DNA of 64,000 bases from contig NW_004454182.1 in the NCBI RefSeq assembly GCF_000283155.1, forward strand, positions 2,010,628 to 2,074,627. The letters run 5' to 3'. Both the position numbers and the translations under genes were made by a program. Of the stretch, positions 47,270 to 57,950 are shown in pieces; the first letter of the stretch is position 1; every line of letters begins with the position of its first letter. Below the pieces are notes generated by a model. That model did no database searches, was not told where the DNA came from, and was given only the letters and a program-made list of their open reading frames with translations. The DNA comes from Ceratotherium simum simum. Taxonomy: Eukaryota; Chordata; Mammalia; Perissodactyla; Rhinocerotidae.

Positions 47270-47425
47270 TATGAAACTGTAGTAGCATTGTCCTACTTTA
47301 TAGATGAGGACAGTGAGCTACAGAAACATGAAGTCAATGTTCTAAAGACAAAAACCTGGAAAGCAGTAGAGTTGGGATTTGAAACCAAGGCATCTAAATT
47401 CAGAGCCAGGTCCCTTTAAGTCCAG
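47270..47425 (-). repeat. MIR SINE, antisense
   Basis: 'cctactttatagatgaggacagtgagctacagaaacatgaag' (47291-47332) and 'agtagagttgggatttgaaaccaaggcatct' (47365-47395) match the reverse complement of MIR ('ccattttacagatgaggaaactgaggcac', 'agccgggattcgaacccaggcagtct'). Confidence 0.85.
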
Positions 47426-47749
47426 CTTTCTAGAGAAAGGGCTTTTGTGACCTGACAAAATAGTTACATGAGGCTGTCTTAACATCTTACCTGAGTATAC
47501 CATTTTAGCCTTCAACCAGTTTTTCCTATTCACTTTTTTCCTTCTCTAAATTATTTTCCTGAATTATTCACAACCAAACATTATATCTGAACCCATAGAT
47601 GAAAAGCCACATGAAACTGTCACCTTTATAAGTTTTTGCTAATTGTAAAACAAACAAAACTTTAGAACAAATCCATCCTTCTTCATTTGTTTGTGCAAAT
47701 TACTCAACTTCTACAAATCTCTTTTCTTATATTAAAAACTAATATTAAT
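47426..47749. other. Unassigned spacer
   Basis: No recognised feature in about 320 bases. Confidence 0.5.
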
Positions 47750-48002
47750 GGGGCTGGCCCAGTGGTGTAGTGGTTAAGTTCACGTGCTCCTCTTTGGTGG
47801 CCTGTGGTTCGCAGTTGTGAATTCTGGGCGTAGACCAACGCACGGCTCATCAAGCCATGCTGTGGCGGCATCCCACATACAAAATAGAGGAAGACTGGCA
47901 CAGATGTTATCTCAGGGGGAATCTTCCTCAATCAAAAAGAAGAAGATTGGCGACAGATGTTAGCTCAGGGCCCATCTTCCTCACCAAAAAAACAAAAAAC
48001 AA
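47750..48002 (+). mobile_element. ERE SINE, sense
   Basis: Head 'ggggctggcccagtggtgtagtggttaag' (47750-47778), body 'gccatgctgtggcggcatcccac' (47854-47876), two tail modules (47889-47930 and 47942-47982) and A-rich tail. Flanking aaaaactaatatta and aaaaaactattagta form an imperfect TSD, so this copy is older than those with perfect duplications. Confidence 0.92.
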
Positions 48003-49419
48003 AAAACTATTAGTAAGGAGTTGTAACAATTTGCCAAGACATTATACAGAGTTTACTTATCACAGTAGAAAGCAGAGTAGTAATAAATATTCTTTTGATG
48101 TTCTAAAGACATACTCATGCTTTTTGTTTCCACGGTTTTTATTCACTTTCCTCTGCAATGAATTTCAATAGTTGTCATGTTATATATTTTTAAATTAATG
48201 TTTGTTTCAAGTTCATTGTTTACTGTATCTTGAACTAAATTTCTTTGATTCATTAATCTGTACTTCCTAGACTCCTCTTCTATATAGACTGGCCAAAACT
48301 TCTAAAACTTCCTTCTTGACTAGGTGGTTGATATCATTCCACCATGACCCTTAAGCATATTATATCCATCAGTTAAGTATATAACACTAGGATTAATGTA
48401 ATCATTGTAAAGATTCCTGTCAATCTTGAGCAAGATTTAAAAGGAACATTACATAAAACAAGATTTGTAGAAATATAGTAATTTTATTTGAAACCTCTCT
48501 ATGTGCATATGTGTATATTTTGTGTATAGATATTGATAAAGCTTACTTTTAACTTTTAAAGATTAGAATGATGTGCTAAATTAATTCTTCCATACGTTAC
48601 AATGCTGAAAGGAAAAAGAAGTGAGTGCTACCACTGATAATAATATTTGTGTATCTGTTTCTCTGTGTGTGTGTGTGTACAGATTCTTATGTGCAAAATA
48701 TTCTGAATAAAACACTTTTCATAATCTACTATAATCAAGACTTTTAATCATAACTTTATGTTCCAATGAAGTGAAAAATCTTAAATATACTTCAAAGCTT
48801 GCGTCCTTTTTTCTTCTATTAAGAATCCTACTGTAGCTCATGAAGCTTAAGAGAAATTATGTGTATTTTTGTGTAACTGTGTGTCTATGTGTGTGTTTAA
48901 GAATATAATATTGCTGCCGTATAGGTATAGAAATGGATATTTCAGTAGTGGCGACTGTCAGAGTAAATGACTTTCTTTTAAAAAGAAGGACTTCTCTTCC
49001 CCAAGTTGTTTTTTCAATCAACCAAGTTGCAATTAGCACAGCAGGAGGACGAAGCAGCTGAAGGCTCTTTTTAACCAGATGCTTCAACCTCTCAAGTGGG
49101 CTGAAGCTCTAGACTTCATTTTGTTAGGTGGAGGCTATGTTAATTGCTTTTAATTTGTTGCCTAATCCCCCTAACTAAGACCATATTTGTCTGTGTGTTG
49201 CTTGTACCAAGGATCTGAAAACCTCAAGGCAAAATTTCTTTCACGTTATGATTTCCTCTGCAATCCTCTCCCCTTTCCTTCTCCTAACTGGCTGCTGAGC
49301 ACTGCCCTCATCACCCTCTCTAGGAGCAAAGACTATGGCGAAATATTTCCAGTGTGACTTCCACTGCCTTTTTCTTCACATCAGAAGAATATCTCTGTTC
49401 TTCAGGTACGTAGCCCCTC
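48003..49419. other. Unassigned; short (TG)n at 48665-48679
   Basis: No recognised repeat or exon apart from a short TG microsatellite and scattered 'gtgtgt' runs near 48872-48896. A 76-codon minus frame at 48857-49087 shows no domain. Confidence 0.5.
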
Positions 49420-49990
49420 AGGAAAATTATTTCCCGTGATGGTCTCTGCTTGTTAGCTCATCTCAGTGAGGCTCATTCTGATCACCCTAATTAATACTGA
49501 CACCACCCACCAACCTGCTTTCTGTCTTTATTTTTTCCAATTTTACACAGCACTGATCATCCTCATCTAAGCCGTTTTAGCTGTTACTTATTTATTGTGA
49601 GCAAGATTAGCCCTGAACTAACATCTGTTGCCAATCCTCCTCTTTTTGCTGAGGAAGATTGGCCCTGGGCTAACATCCATGCCCATCTTCCTCTGCTTTA
49701 TATGGGACGCCACCGCAGCATGGCTTGATAAGCGGTGCATAGGTCCACGCCTGGGATCCAAACTCGAGAACCCCGGACCACCACAGCGGAGTGCGCGAAC
49801 TTAACGACTACACCACTGGGCCGGCTCCAAGTATTTATTTTTTATTATCTATCTTCCCTCACTGTATTTCTCTTGAAGTCAAGGATTTTTTTTTTTTCTT
49901 TTTTTATTCACTGTTGTAGGTTAACATCCCAGGAAATTCCCTGCCATATATAGGGACTCAACAAAATGTAAGTGGATTGTTGAATGAATC
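49420..49990 (+). repeat. L2 LINE 3' end, split by an ERE
   Basis: The left part (49490-49596) and right part (49829-49990) read as the standard L2 3' end once the ERE is removed. 'tttattatctatcttccctcactgtatttctcttgaagtcaagga' (49840-49884) corresponds to 'ctgtctcccccactagaatgtaagctccatgagggcaggga', and 'gggactcaacaaaatgtaagtggattgttgaatgaatcatcc' (49954-49994) to the terminal 'gcgctcaataaatgtttgttgaatgaatg'. Confidence 0.72.
49597..49828 (-). mobile_element. ERE SINE nested in L2
   Basis: Reversed ERE: tail modules at 49597-49637 and 49651-49690, body 'ccaccgcagcatggcttgat' (49709-49728), head 'caccactgggccggctcc' ending at 49828. Flanks 'acttatttatt' and 'gtatttatttt' are a loose TSD. The 72-codon frame at 49735-49953 runs out of this SINE and is not a gene. 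Confidence 0.93.
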
Positions 49991-51379
49991 ATCCTATATT
50001 TTTAAAAAAAATCACAGTGCTGTTATGTTGCACTCTCCATTTGCAGAAATGTTAGGAGACTGCTGACTGCAGGGGAACTATGGGACTAGACTGGAAGTTT
50101 TAGTTGCAACGTCCACCTTACAGGCTGTACCCACACGGCGGGCACCAATTGCCAGATGTGAGAGAGAACTTGAAAACAATGTGTAAAGCTTTGTATTACT
50201 TTATTCACTACTACGATACCTTTAAAAGTATAAGAGTTGCTTATTTTCTAAAGATGCATTACTTATTTTTTGGGGTAAGTTCAAAGGCAGCAATTAATGA
50301 CTTTCTTTAAAGTTAAAAAGACAATAAAATGGAATATGAGATAAGATATCTCATCCTTTGAAGAGTGCACCTGATCCTTGTTATCCCTTGACAGGTTTTT
50401 AAATATATAAGGCAAAAGTTTCCATTGAAAGAAGACTTTTAGAAACACTTTATTATATATTTTAAAGAAGATGATCAGGACAAATGTTTTGAAATCTTGG
50501 TTGGGACATTTGGGGTTTAAATTTTCACCCCAACTTGGAAGAGGAGAAATATTTAATTGGGTCCTAAACTAACTGGCTGGAAAAATCTATGCTGGAATTT
50601 ATCACTCAGTATAATTGGAATTGATAAAAAATACATTATTTTTTAGCTGTATTATATTATTTTAAAACTGCCGCTCATTCTGATTTGGTTTCATGTTTTT
50701 AATAGTACATTTTCTGGTTAAAAATTTGTGATGATATAAACAATTAATACCTAATATTTCTGTTATCCTTGTGAATTAAATGTCAAAACTGTTTTTCTCT
50801 CACTTAATTTTAGCTAAGATTCTAATTTGAAAAGGAGACTCGCTAAATAGCATAACAGATAAATATGTTGTGAGTTAGTTGCAGAATGATGTCTCTGTAT
50901 ATTATGACTGATAAAATTTGTACCTGACTTTTAACATCACATTTTTGTAATGCTTTTGATCAAAGTGGCTGAAGAAGAAATTGCACAGATATACCCAACC
51001 TAATTCCTGCAGAGACTGCCTGAAAAGAGCCGGTGAGGAAGGAAAGACAGGAAGCTGTTGTCAACTTTACAGCTGCTGAAGGTTCAATAGATCTGTAGAT
51101 AGACTAGACCACAGCCAGCAGAGCTGGAGGCTTACAGACACCAACGTAAAACAAACCCACCTCCAGCTCACTGAATAGTGAATGAGGAAACCAAAACTGG
51201 GGCCAGCCCGTGGTGAGGGAGGAAGATACATCACTTCCTCTGTTGGCTACGTGTGTATTCCATTGATCTCCTTTGAAATAAACACTCAGAAAGTATACTC
51301 ACTATCTTCATTTTCTCTTAGACTCTGATCAGGCTTTCTCTCAATCTCTTTGTTTCCCTCTTACTCCTCTGGTCATTCC
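49991..51379. other. Unassigned; ERE-head-like scrap at 51199-51219
   Basis: No confident repeat or exon. 'ctggggccagcccgtggtg' at 51198-51216 equals the first bases of an ERE but no body follows. A 68-codon frame at 50104-50310 shows no domain. Confidence 0.45.
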
Positions 51380-52465
51380 TTCTCAGTTTACTTTGCTGAT
51401 TCCTGATCTTTCCCCAGCCTTATGATGCCATAATATCAGCACTTGCACCTCTTCTATTGTCTGTCTTTACTCATCTCCTCAGTAATAGGCTTGTGCCTTG
51501 TGGTTTTAAATTCCTTCTATAGCTAATTACTCAAACCTCATACATCTAAATGCTCATTGGACTTCACTTAGATATCTAGTAGACATCTCAGACTGAACAC
51601 ATCCAGAAATCAATTCCTGATCCTCACCCTCAACGTCTACTCCATCATCAGACTTCTTTGTCTAAGGAACCCTGTATTACCAGTTGCTCAGGCCACAGCA
51701 ATCGTTTCCTCCTTTATACCTCACAGGCACTGTGGGAAGAAATTCTTTAGGATCTACTTGGAAAAATATTCCAAATCCAACCCCTTGGTTGCTACAATCC
51801 TAGTCTAAACCAAGAAAATCTCTCATCTACCATACTGCAGGTAGCCTTTCTGCTTCATCACAGATCTGTTGGAATGATCTTTGTATATTGTAAGTTATAT
51901 TACTTCACTCTTCTGAAAAACATCCCGTGCTTCCTGTGGCCATTAGAGCATAATTCAAAGTCCTTACAATGACCTCATTACATTTCTGACTTCATTTCCT
52001 GCAATTGTACCCCTTCCTTTACCCTTCTCCAGCCACATCAGTCTTTTTTTTTTTGCCATTTCTCAACTATGCTAGATACACTCTCACATTAGAGCCTTTT
52101 ACTGGCTGTTTGCTCTGTCTGGCATGTCCTTTCCTCCAGATATGCACGGAGATTTCTTCACTCCTTCAAGTCATTGCTCAAGTATCACTTTCTGAATGAG
52201 GCTTTCCCAAACCATCCTATATAAAATTGTAAAACCTCACTGCCTAACCTTCAAAACTATCTTTCCACTTTCTTCCCCCATAGCATACATCATATTAGAA
52301 GAGACAGTAATATGTATTTAACTAAGATGTGCATGGTTTATTTCTTCCTGAACTAGGATGTAAACTCCAAGAGGGCAGGAATGTTTGCCTGCTTTATTTT
52401 TTCATCAGCTCCAAGTGCCAAAGATGTAGTAGGCACTCCATAAATATTTGTTGAATTAATTAATC
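51380..52465 (+). repeat. L2 LINE, ORF C-terminal and complete 3' end
   Basis: The L2 order is followed through 'gacttcacttagatatctagtagacatctcagactgaacacatccag' (51560-51606), 'caaagtccttacaatgacctcattacatttctgacttc' (51956-51993), 'cttctccagccacatcagtc' (52024-52043), 'ttgctcaagtatcactttctgaatgaggctttccc' (52173-52207) and the 3' terminus 'gtagtaggcactccataaatatttgttgaattaat' (52427-52461). Frames are broken throughout. Confidence 0.8.
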
Positions 52466-52689
52466 AGTTGATATCTGGTAATTTATATTCTTATAGAATA
52501 ATTTATATTCTGTAAAACACTTATGGATCATTTTCAAAAGTGACCATATAAGACCATAGAGAAAATCTTAATGAATTTTCAAAGACAGAAATTCTAAGTA
52601 CCATATTCTCTTATCACAATGTAAAAAAGCTAATTTTTTTTAAGCGGAAAAAACAAAGAAAAAAACTCCACACGGCAGGAAATTTAAAG

Positions 52690-54035
52690 GCCTTTCCTAA
52701 ACAACTGTTTGGCCAGGACAAAATTAAAATGGAAATAATGACAATAAAGAATCCTTTACTTCAGGACCCAGAGGTTATTTCTTAAGCATTAAATTCAATA
52801 AATTAAAAAGAGGAATGAACAGCTTAATAAATATGAAAGCAGAAATAAGTTATTGAGAAAAATTAGAGTTGATAAACAAATCAAAGAATTGACTTTTTGA
52901 AAAATATAATTAAAAGATAAGCAATTGAAAAACATAATTAAAAGATAAGCAATGAGCTGCCATAAGCAATAAAAAAACAGGGAGGAAAATATACAAGATC
53001 AGAAATTGTATATGGAAGTAGAACAGATAGAGAGAAATTATAAATATCTAAAAGAATATTTTAATCAAACCTCTATGGAATTAATAAATTTTAGAAAAAT
53101 TAAATGGCTGCCACTGGCTCTCAAAGATATACATAAAATCTCAATGGGCCAATTATTATAAAATAATTGTAAAAGTTATCAAAATATAAGTACATAGTAA
53201 AGATAATGCCCAGAAAATTTCACAGTTTAATTACCTAATGTAAAAAGAACAAATTATTCTAATACTGTTTAAACTTTTCTAGAGAATAGATAAAGTTTCT
53301 AAAACTATTTTACAAAATCAGCATTACACTAATCTATATTTTAGGATAGAGTGGAATTAAAGAAAAAAATGTTGGATAAATTTTCTATAAGATATGGTCT
53401 TATTGAACATGAATAAATGTGATCAAAGAAGATTCATATATTCAACCTGCATAAAACATTTTTCAAGACCAAAATACCACCAATCATGTCAAAATGCAAA
53501 TGCCACAGGGGGGAGGAAATGCAACATAATGCCACAGATCATTAATATAACAAGAATACTTGCAGAGAAGATATATAATAGAATCCCATTTGTTGGTAAA
53601 ATGAGGTAATTATATTGGAACTATATAGGCAAATGCATAGCCAAAGACATCTACAAAAATATTCACAACAGCGCAACTTATAATAGCTAATAACTGTAAA
53701 TATCCTGTGTCCATCAATAATAGAATAAATACTAGTGGTATATTCTTATAATGTAATATTACACAGAAAATGAAAATGAATTACGGCTAGTTCTAATAAC
53801 ATGAATAAATTTCTCAAATATAAGATGAAGTATGTTTCTGTCTATATAAAGTTAACCATGGGATGAAGGGAGGAAGTGGGGATTGGGTTTGTGCCTAGGA
53901 AGTTTCTCGATTGCTGGCTATTTTTAAATTTCTTTTTTTGCACAACTATGTCCACTTCTGGATAATATATTGAGCTGAGTACTTATTATATAAAACATAT
54001 GTATGTTTAGAAAAGTGAACGTATCAATAAAGTGT
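52690..54035 (+). mobile_element. Old L1, RT part joined to 3' end, sense
   Basis: 52790-53120 matches the ORF2 RT region ('aattaaaaagaggaatgaacagcttaataaatatgaaagcagaaata', 52801-52848). 53640-53840 matches the C-terminus ('cacaacagcgcaacttataatagctaataactg', 53664-53696). The 3' UTR runs to 'gtatcaataaagtg' (54021-54034). The middle of ORF2 is missing or unrecognisable, so an internal deletion is likely. Confidence 0.82.
52898..52953 (+). repeat. 28-bp tandem duplication inside L1
   Basis: Two adjacent 28-base units (52898-52925 and 52926-52953) starting 'tgaaaaa' and ending 'aagataagcaat' differ at one base only. The near identity against the decayed L1 background points to a fairly recent slippage or duplication. 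Confidence 0.9.
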
Positions 54036-54169
54036 TCTGAACATAACAGGGTAAATAAATATCTTCAAGGATAGATAAGAAACTGATCAATGTGAGTTTT
54101 CCAAGTAAATTAACTGTAAGAGGAAATGGAGGGATATTTTAATTTTAATTGATAAACTTTTTAATCATA

Positions 54170-54475
54170 AGCTTTCCTCGTTTAATCTATTTACTTGCAC
54201 ACATTGTCACATTCTTGTAAAAGTTTGAAACAATAATTAAAAAAAAAAGACGTCTCACTTTTGACTTGTGATCTCCCCAGTAGCTACCATTATGATTGGA
54301 GTATGTTCTTCCAGACTTTTTCCTATAAACTTATATATCTGTTTTTTCATAGAGAAATATATCATTTTGGGTTATTTGGGGATATTTACACTGTATTTAC
54401 AGTACACAATATATTTTGGAGATCTTTCTATAAAAGAACCAAAGTTCTGCCTCATCTTTTCTAGGTGTTGTGTGA
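54170..54475 (-). repeat. L1 3'-region fragment, antisense
   Basis: 'gatctccccagtagctaccattatgattggagtatgttcttccagactttttcctata' (54270-54327) and 'atatattttggagatctttctat' (54409-54431) match the reverse complement of an old L1 3' region. The two overlapping 67-70 codon frames at 54261-54480 are antisense artefacts. Confidence 0.6.
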
Positions 54476-54489
54476 AATGACATAGCATG

Positions 54490-56640
54490 AATGTGTCTTT
54501 TGCTGACCTCTAACATTGTTGCTATTACTAACAATTGCTTGTTGTGTCAGATAACCCTCTTGTTTGCCATCTTTTACAATACTACACTGTCAGCCACTTT
54601 TCTTCATTTCTTCAGGATTTTAGATCTTTTTTTGCTTTCAATCCCTACAATTCCTGTTATAATTTCCCAGACATTTCAATGTACACACAGACGGTCTATT
54701 TCAACCCTTGGCCTCAGGGATGTTGTCCTCTCCTCAGATGACCCTTCCCTCTTCTCTACCCCAGCCACCAATCCCATGGTCACACGTATGACGGGGTCAT
54801 TATTGCCAACTGTTACCCCTCCATAATCCCAAGTTTAAGCATCAAATAACAATCCGCCATCTTGTTCCTCCATTGAAGGTTCATCTTTGACTTCCCATCT
54901 CATGTCCTTCCCTCCCTCCTTATCCTACTTAAATTCCTTAAGGGTATGAGCTATAGAGACAGATCTCCAGGGTCTGAGACTTAGCCCCATCACCTATAAG
55001 TTCTGAGACATTAGCCAAATTTCCTAACCTTTCTGTGCCTCAATATCTACATCTGTAAAAATGGGGAAAATATAACATCTACCTCATAGGGCTGTTATGA
55101 GATTTAAATGCCTGAATAATTGTGAAGAGCTTAGAATAGTGTCTGACACATTGTAAAGTGATATGTTATTGTTAAATAAATAAAATCTATTACTTTAATC
55201 ATTCCCACACAAATGCCCTCAAAAATTTGACCCCTTTCATCTCATCATATGCATTTTGCAAAATAACTGGGTAAATCTAACTCTTCACCTTCTCAAGGAC
55301 CACGCTAGTGCAGCTGAGGGTGGCTAAGGAGAAAAACACATTTGCTGAATAATCTCACTTTCATAAGATTCATGATTACTAAATTCACTGTGCTTTTAGG
55401 TTTTTAGACAATCACTCTTTTCACTGTCCCAATCTCCCACACGTCAGTCTCCTACATTATCCTCTTTCTTCAAAACCCCTAATATCTCATTTCCTCTTCT
55501 CACACTCAGCTGCTGACAATTTTTTCCCTTTCCCTGAGAAAACAGAAGAAACTGGATGAGAAATTCTGAAAGCTCTCAACTCCTATGTACATGCATTTGT
55601 GCCCATAAAATCTGTCTCTCTCCTCTTGCAACAGTTGAGCTGTTCTTGTTCCTAGCTAAGGCCAACCCTTCCTGTTATGCATTTACTCCTACCTACCCAG
55701 TCAGGGACAAATCCATTTGGCAATGTCCTCATCTCTTGTATCATTTTTGCTTGTATCCTGGACCATTCTACCAAGCATACAAATACACTTTTATTTCTTT
55801 CATTTTAAATACCATACACAAAACCACTCCTTTCCACAGAAACCAGCCCTTCTAACTCCTTGAAAATACTCCACCTTGCATTTCCTCTTAAATTCATCCA
55901 GTCAGGTTTTCAGCCCTCAACACTTACCAGTTGGTGTTGGTATTTTTTTTTTCAACATTCAGAAGTATCCAGAAATCAATCGTCTTTCTACATCCTCAAC
56001 ACTATCCCCTAGTCAAAGTTCTCAACATCTCTTTCCTGGATTATCGCCATTGCCTCCTAACTGGTCTTATCACTTCAGCTTTCTCCAGTTCACTCTATTT
56101 TCAACATAGCAGAAAGAGTGGTTCTATTAAAATATACCATATCATTTCATTTTATTCCCCTGCTAAAATACCTGCATTAACCATTTATTTCACTCAGATT
56201 GAAGGCCAAATTCCTTGCAACAGCTGACAGAATTCCATATGAGCTGACCATCCATGTGACTGCATCTTCTATATTCTCCCTCTTCCTCACCCCTCTCCAG
56301 CCACACTAGATTCTTTGCTCAAACAATTAGGCATTTCCATCTCAGTGATCTTTCTCTAGGTGGAATGCTTCCCTTCTTCTCCACCTCCTGCCCAGAAAGT
56401 CACCCATCCCTTCAATTGCTTCAGGTTATTCAAGGAAATCTTTTCAAGAATATTCCCTTGATCCATTTCAATGCCCAGAAAATTCAATTATTTTCAGCTT
56501 TATTGTTTCTCTTATAAATGCATAAATTTTACTCATTTATATTTGTGTTACTAGTCTATTAGCTCATATTCACTAGAATATGAGCTAAATAAGTGACATA
56601 ACGGTGGCAACTAGAATAATACCTGTCATGTAGTAAAGGC
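54490..56640 (+). repeat. L2 LINE, long decayed copy, with nested MIR
   Basis: The RT C-terminal signature is visible: 'ctctttcctggattatcgccattgcctcctaactggtctt' (56029-56068) reads SFLDYR.CLLTGL against the usual SRLDYCNSLLTGL. 'cagaaagagtggttctattaaaatataccatatcatttca' (56109-56148) and 'cctctccagccacactagattc' (56292-56313) follow. The last part, 'ctaataa...cctgtcatgtagtaaagg' (56616-56640), is an eroded 3' end. A MIR lies at 54945-55190. Frames of 68-111 codons at 54491-56227 are L2 remnants or chance. Confidence 0.68.
54945..55190 (+). repeat. MIR SINE, nearly full length
   Basis: From 'gagctatagagacagatctccagggtctgag' (tRNA-related end) through 'gacattagccaaatttcctaacctttctgtgcctcaatatctacatctgtaaaaatggggaaaat' (55007-55071) and 'ctacctcatagggctgttatgagatttaaatgcctg' (55080-55115) to 'ttagaatagtgtctgacacattgtaaag' (55131-55158). 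It is one of the best preserved MIRs here. Confidence 0.92.
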
Positions 56641-57756
56641 TTGTATCAGCCAAGGTTATGACTGGCAGGAAATAGAATGCACACTGGACTCTAGTAATTT
56701 AAGTGAATTATCATTCATGGAAGGGGTGAATGGAAGGAGCAAAAGAGTGCTATATAGAATGCATCTCATTGGAGTTGTGGCTTAGGTTTCAGGATATAGC
56801 CAGCCCACCAGGGAGATTCTGCGAGGAGGGAGCTGGAAGAATGTGTCATTGGATTGCACTCTTCTTTCTCTCTCTCATAACATGCAGGGCTTTCCATTGC
56901 CCATTTCCAACAAGAAGCTAGATGGCAAGGGACTTCTTTGATACAGGAGAGGGCGATCTAGATAGTAAATGGAAGATATCTAGCCCAGCATTCAATAAAT
57001 AACGGTGAATGAATTCTTCAGCTAACATCTGGGTAAATGCCTATGACACGCAATTGACCCTATTTCCCTAGAAGTGTAATTAGCAAGCTCAAGTAAATTT
57101 ATATATTAATCAATATGGATATTTCAATGTGGCCTTCTAAAAATAACAACAACAAAACTCTTACTATCGTTCCACCAACAATGTATAGGCTATTTCCCAC
57201 CAATTGTATCATCAAAGATACCTTTTGACATTGTATTGGTTTCCTGCTGCTGATGTAACAAGTTACCCCTAAAAATGATTCTGTGCAACAGCTCTCAGAC
57301 AATGATGAATGGGAATTAGAGAATAAACACTCTAGTTTCCTTGCCCCTCAATCGAGATACTCTTCGATTTAATAGGAATCGTTTCATGGAAGTCCCCACT
57401 GAGTCTGAGACCTAGTTGACCACAATGGCAATGAGAACATTAATGCCCATTGTACGGGCTTCCTGTTCTTCCGCGTCTCACTTGCCCCTTTCCCTACAGG
57501 TGGTTTTTCAGATTCCTCCCAAGTTGCCCTCAAATCTTTTGTCTCAAGATTGTTTTTGTGGGAATTCAACATAGGACATACTCATAATAGGCCAAAAAAT
57601 GACCCTTAATTGAAAATATATGCTACGGAGCCTTGACCAGCATGGATTAATAGCCAAATATTTGTTTCTTCAAGCAAATTTTTTTTCAATTTTATGATAT
57701 GATATTTTGTGTATCTGCATGGGGGGATTTTCTGAATTATTTACATAGTAACCTTT
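56641..57756. other. Unassigned; several repeat-like blocks
   Basis: 56641-56720 and 57225-57300 resemble the starts of common old interspersed repeats ('tgtatcagccaaggttatgactggcaggaaatagaatg', 'attggtttcctgctgctgatgtaacaagttacc'). 57030-57230 resembles a reversed L1 ORF2 end. 57380-57590 is a CT-rich block of unknown origin. None reaches a confident name. The 63-codon frame at 56730-56921 has no domain. Confidence 0.4.
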
Positions 57757-57950
57757 TTTTTTTTTTTTTGGTGAGTAAGATAGGCCCCGAGCTAACATCT
57801 GTGCCAGTCTTCCTCTATTTTGTATGTGGAATGCCGCCACAGCATGGCTTGATGAGGGACGTGTAGGTCTGCACCCAGGATCTGAACTCGTGAACCCCAG
57901 GCCATTGAGGTGGAGCATGCAACTTAACCACTACACCACCGGGCCAACCC
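57757..57950 (-). mobile_element. ERE SINE, one-module form, antisense
   Basis: T-run (57753-57769), one tail module 'ggtgagtaagataggccccgagctaacatctg' (57770-57801), body 'gccgccacagcatggcttgatg' (57833-57854) and head 'ccaccgggccaaccc' ending at 57950. Flanks 'acatagtaacctttt' and 'acataataagctttc' are a diverged TSD. The 82-codon minus frame at 57670-57918 is a SINE shadow. Confidence 0.92.

Noticed and set aside
51198..51216. ERE head sequence 'ggggccagcccgtggtg'
   Set aside because: Only about 19 bases match and no body, tail or TSD follows. It may be a truncated scrap or coincidence.
54491..56227. Frames of 68-111 codons rich in Ser, Phe and Leu
   Set aside because: They lie in a decayed, CT-rich L2 LINE whose sequence order explains them.
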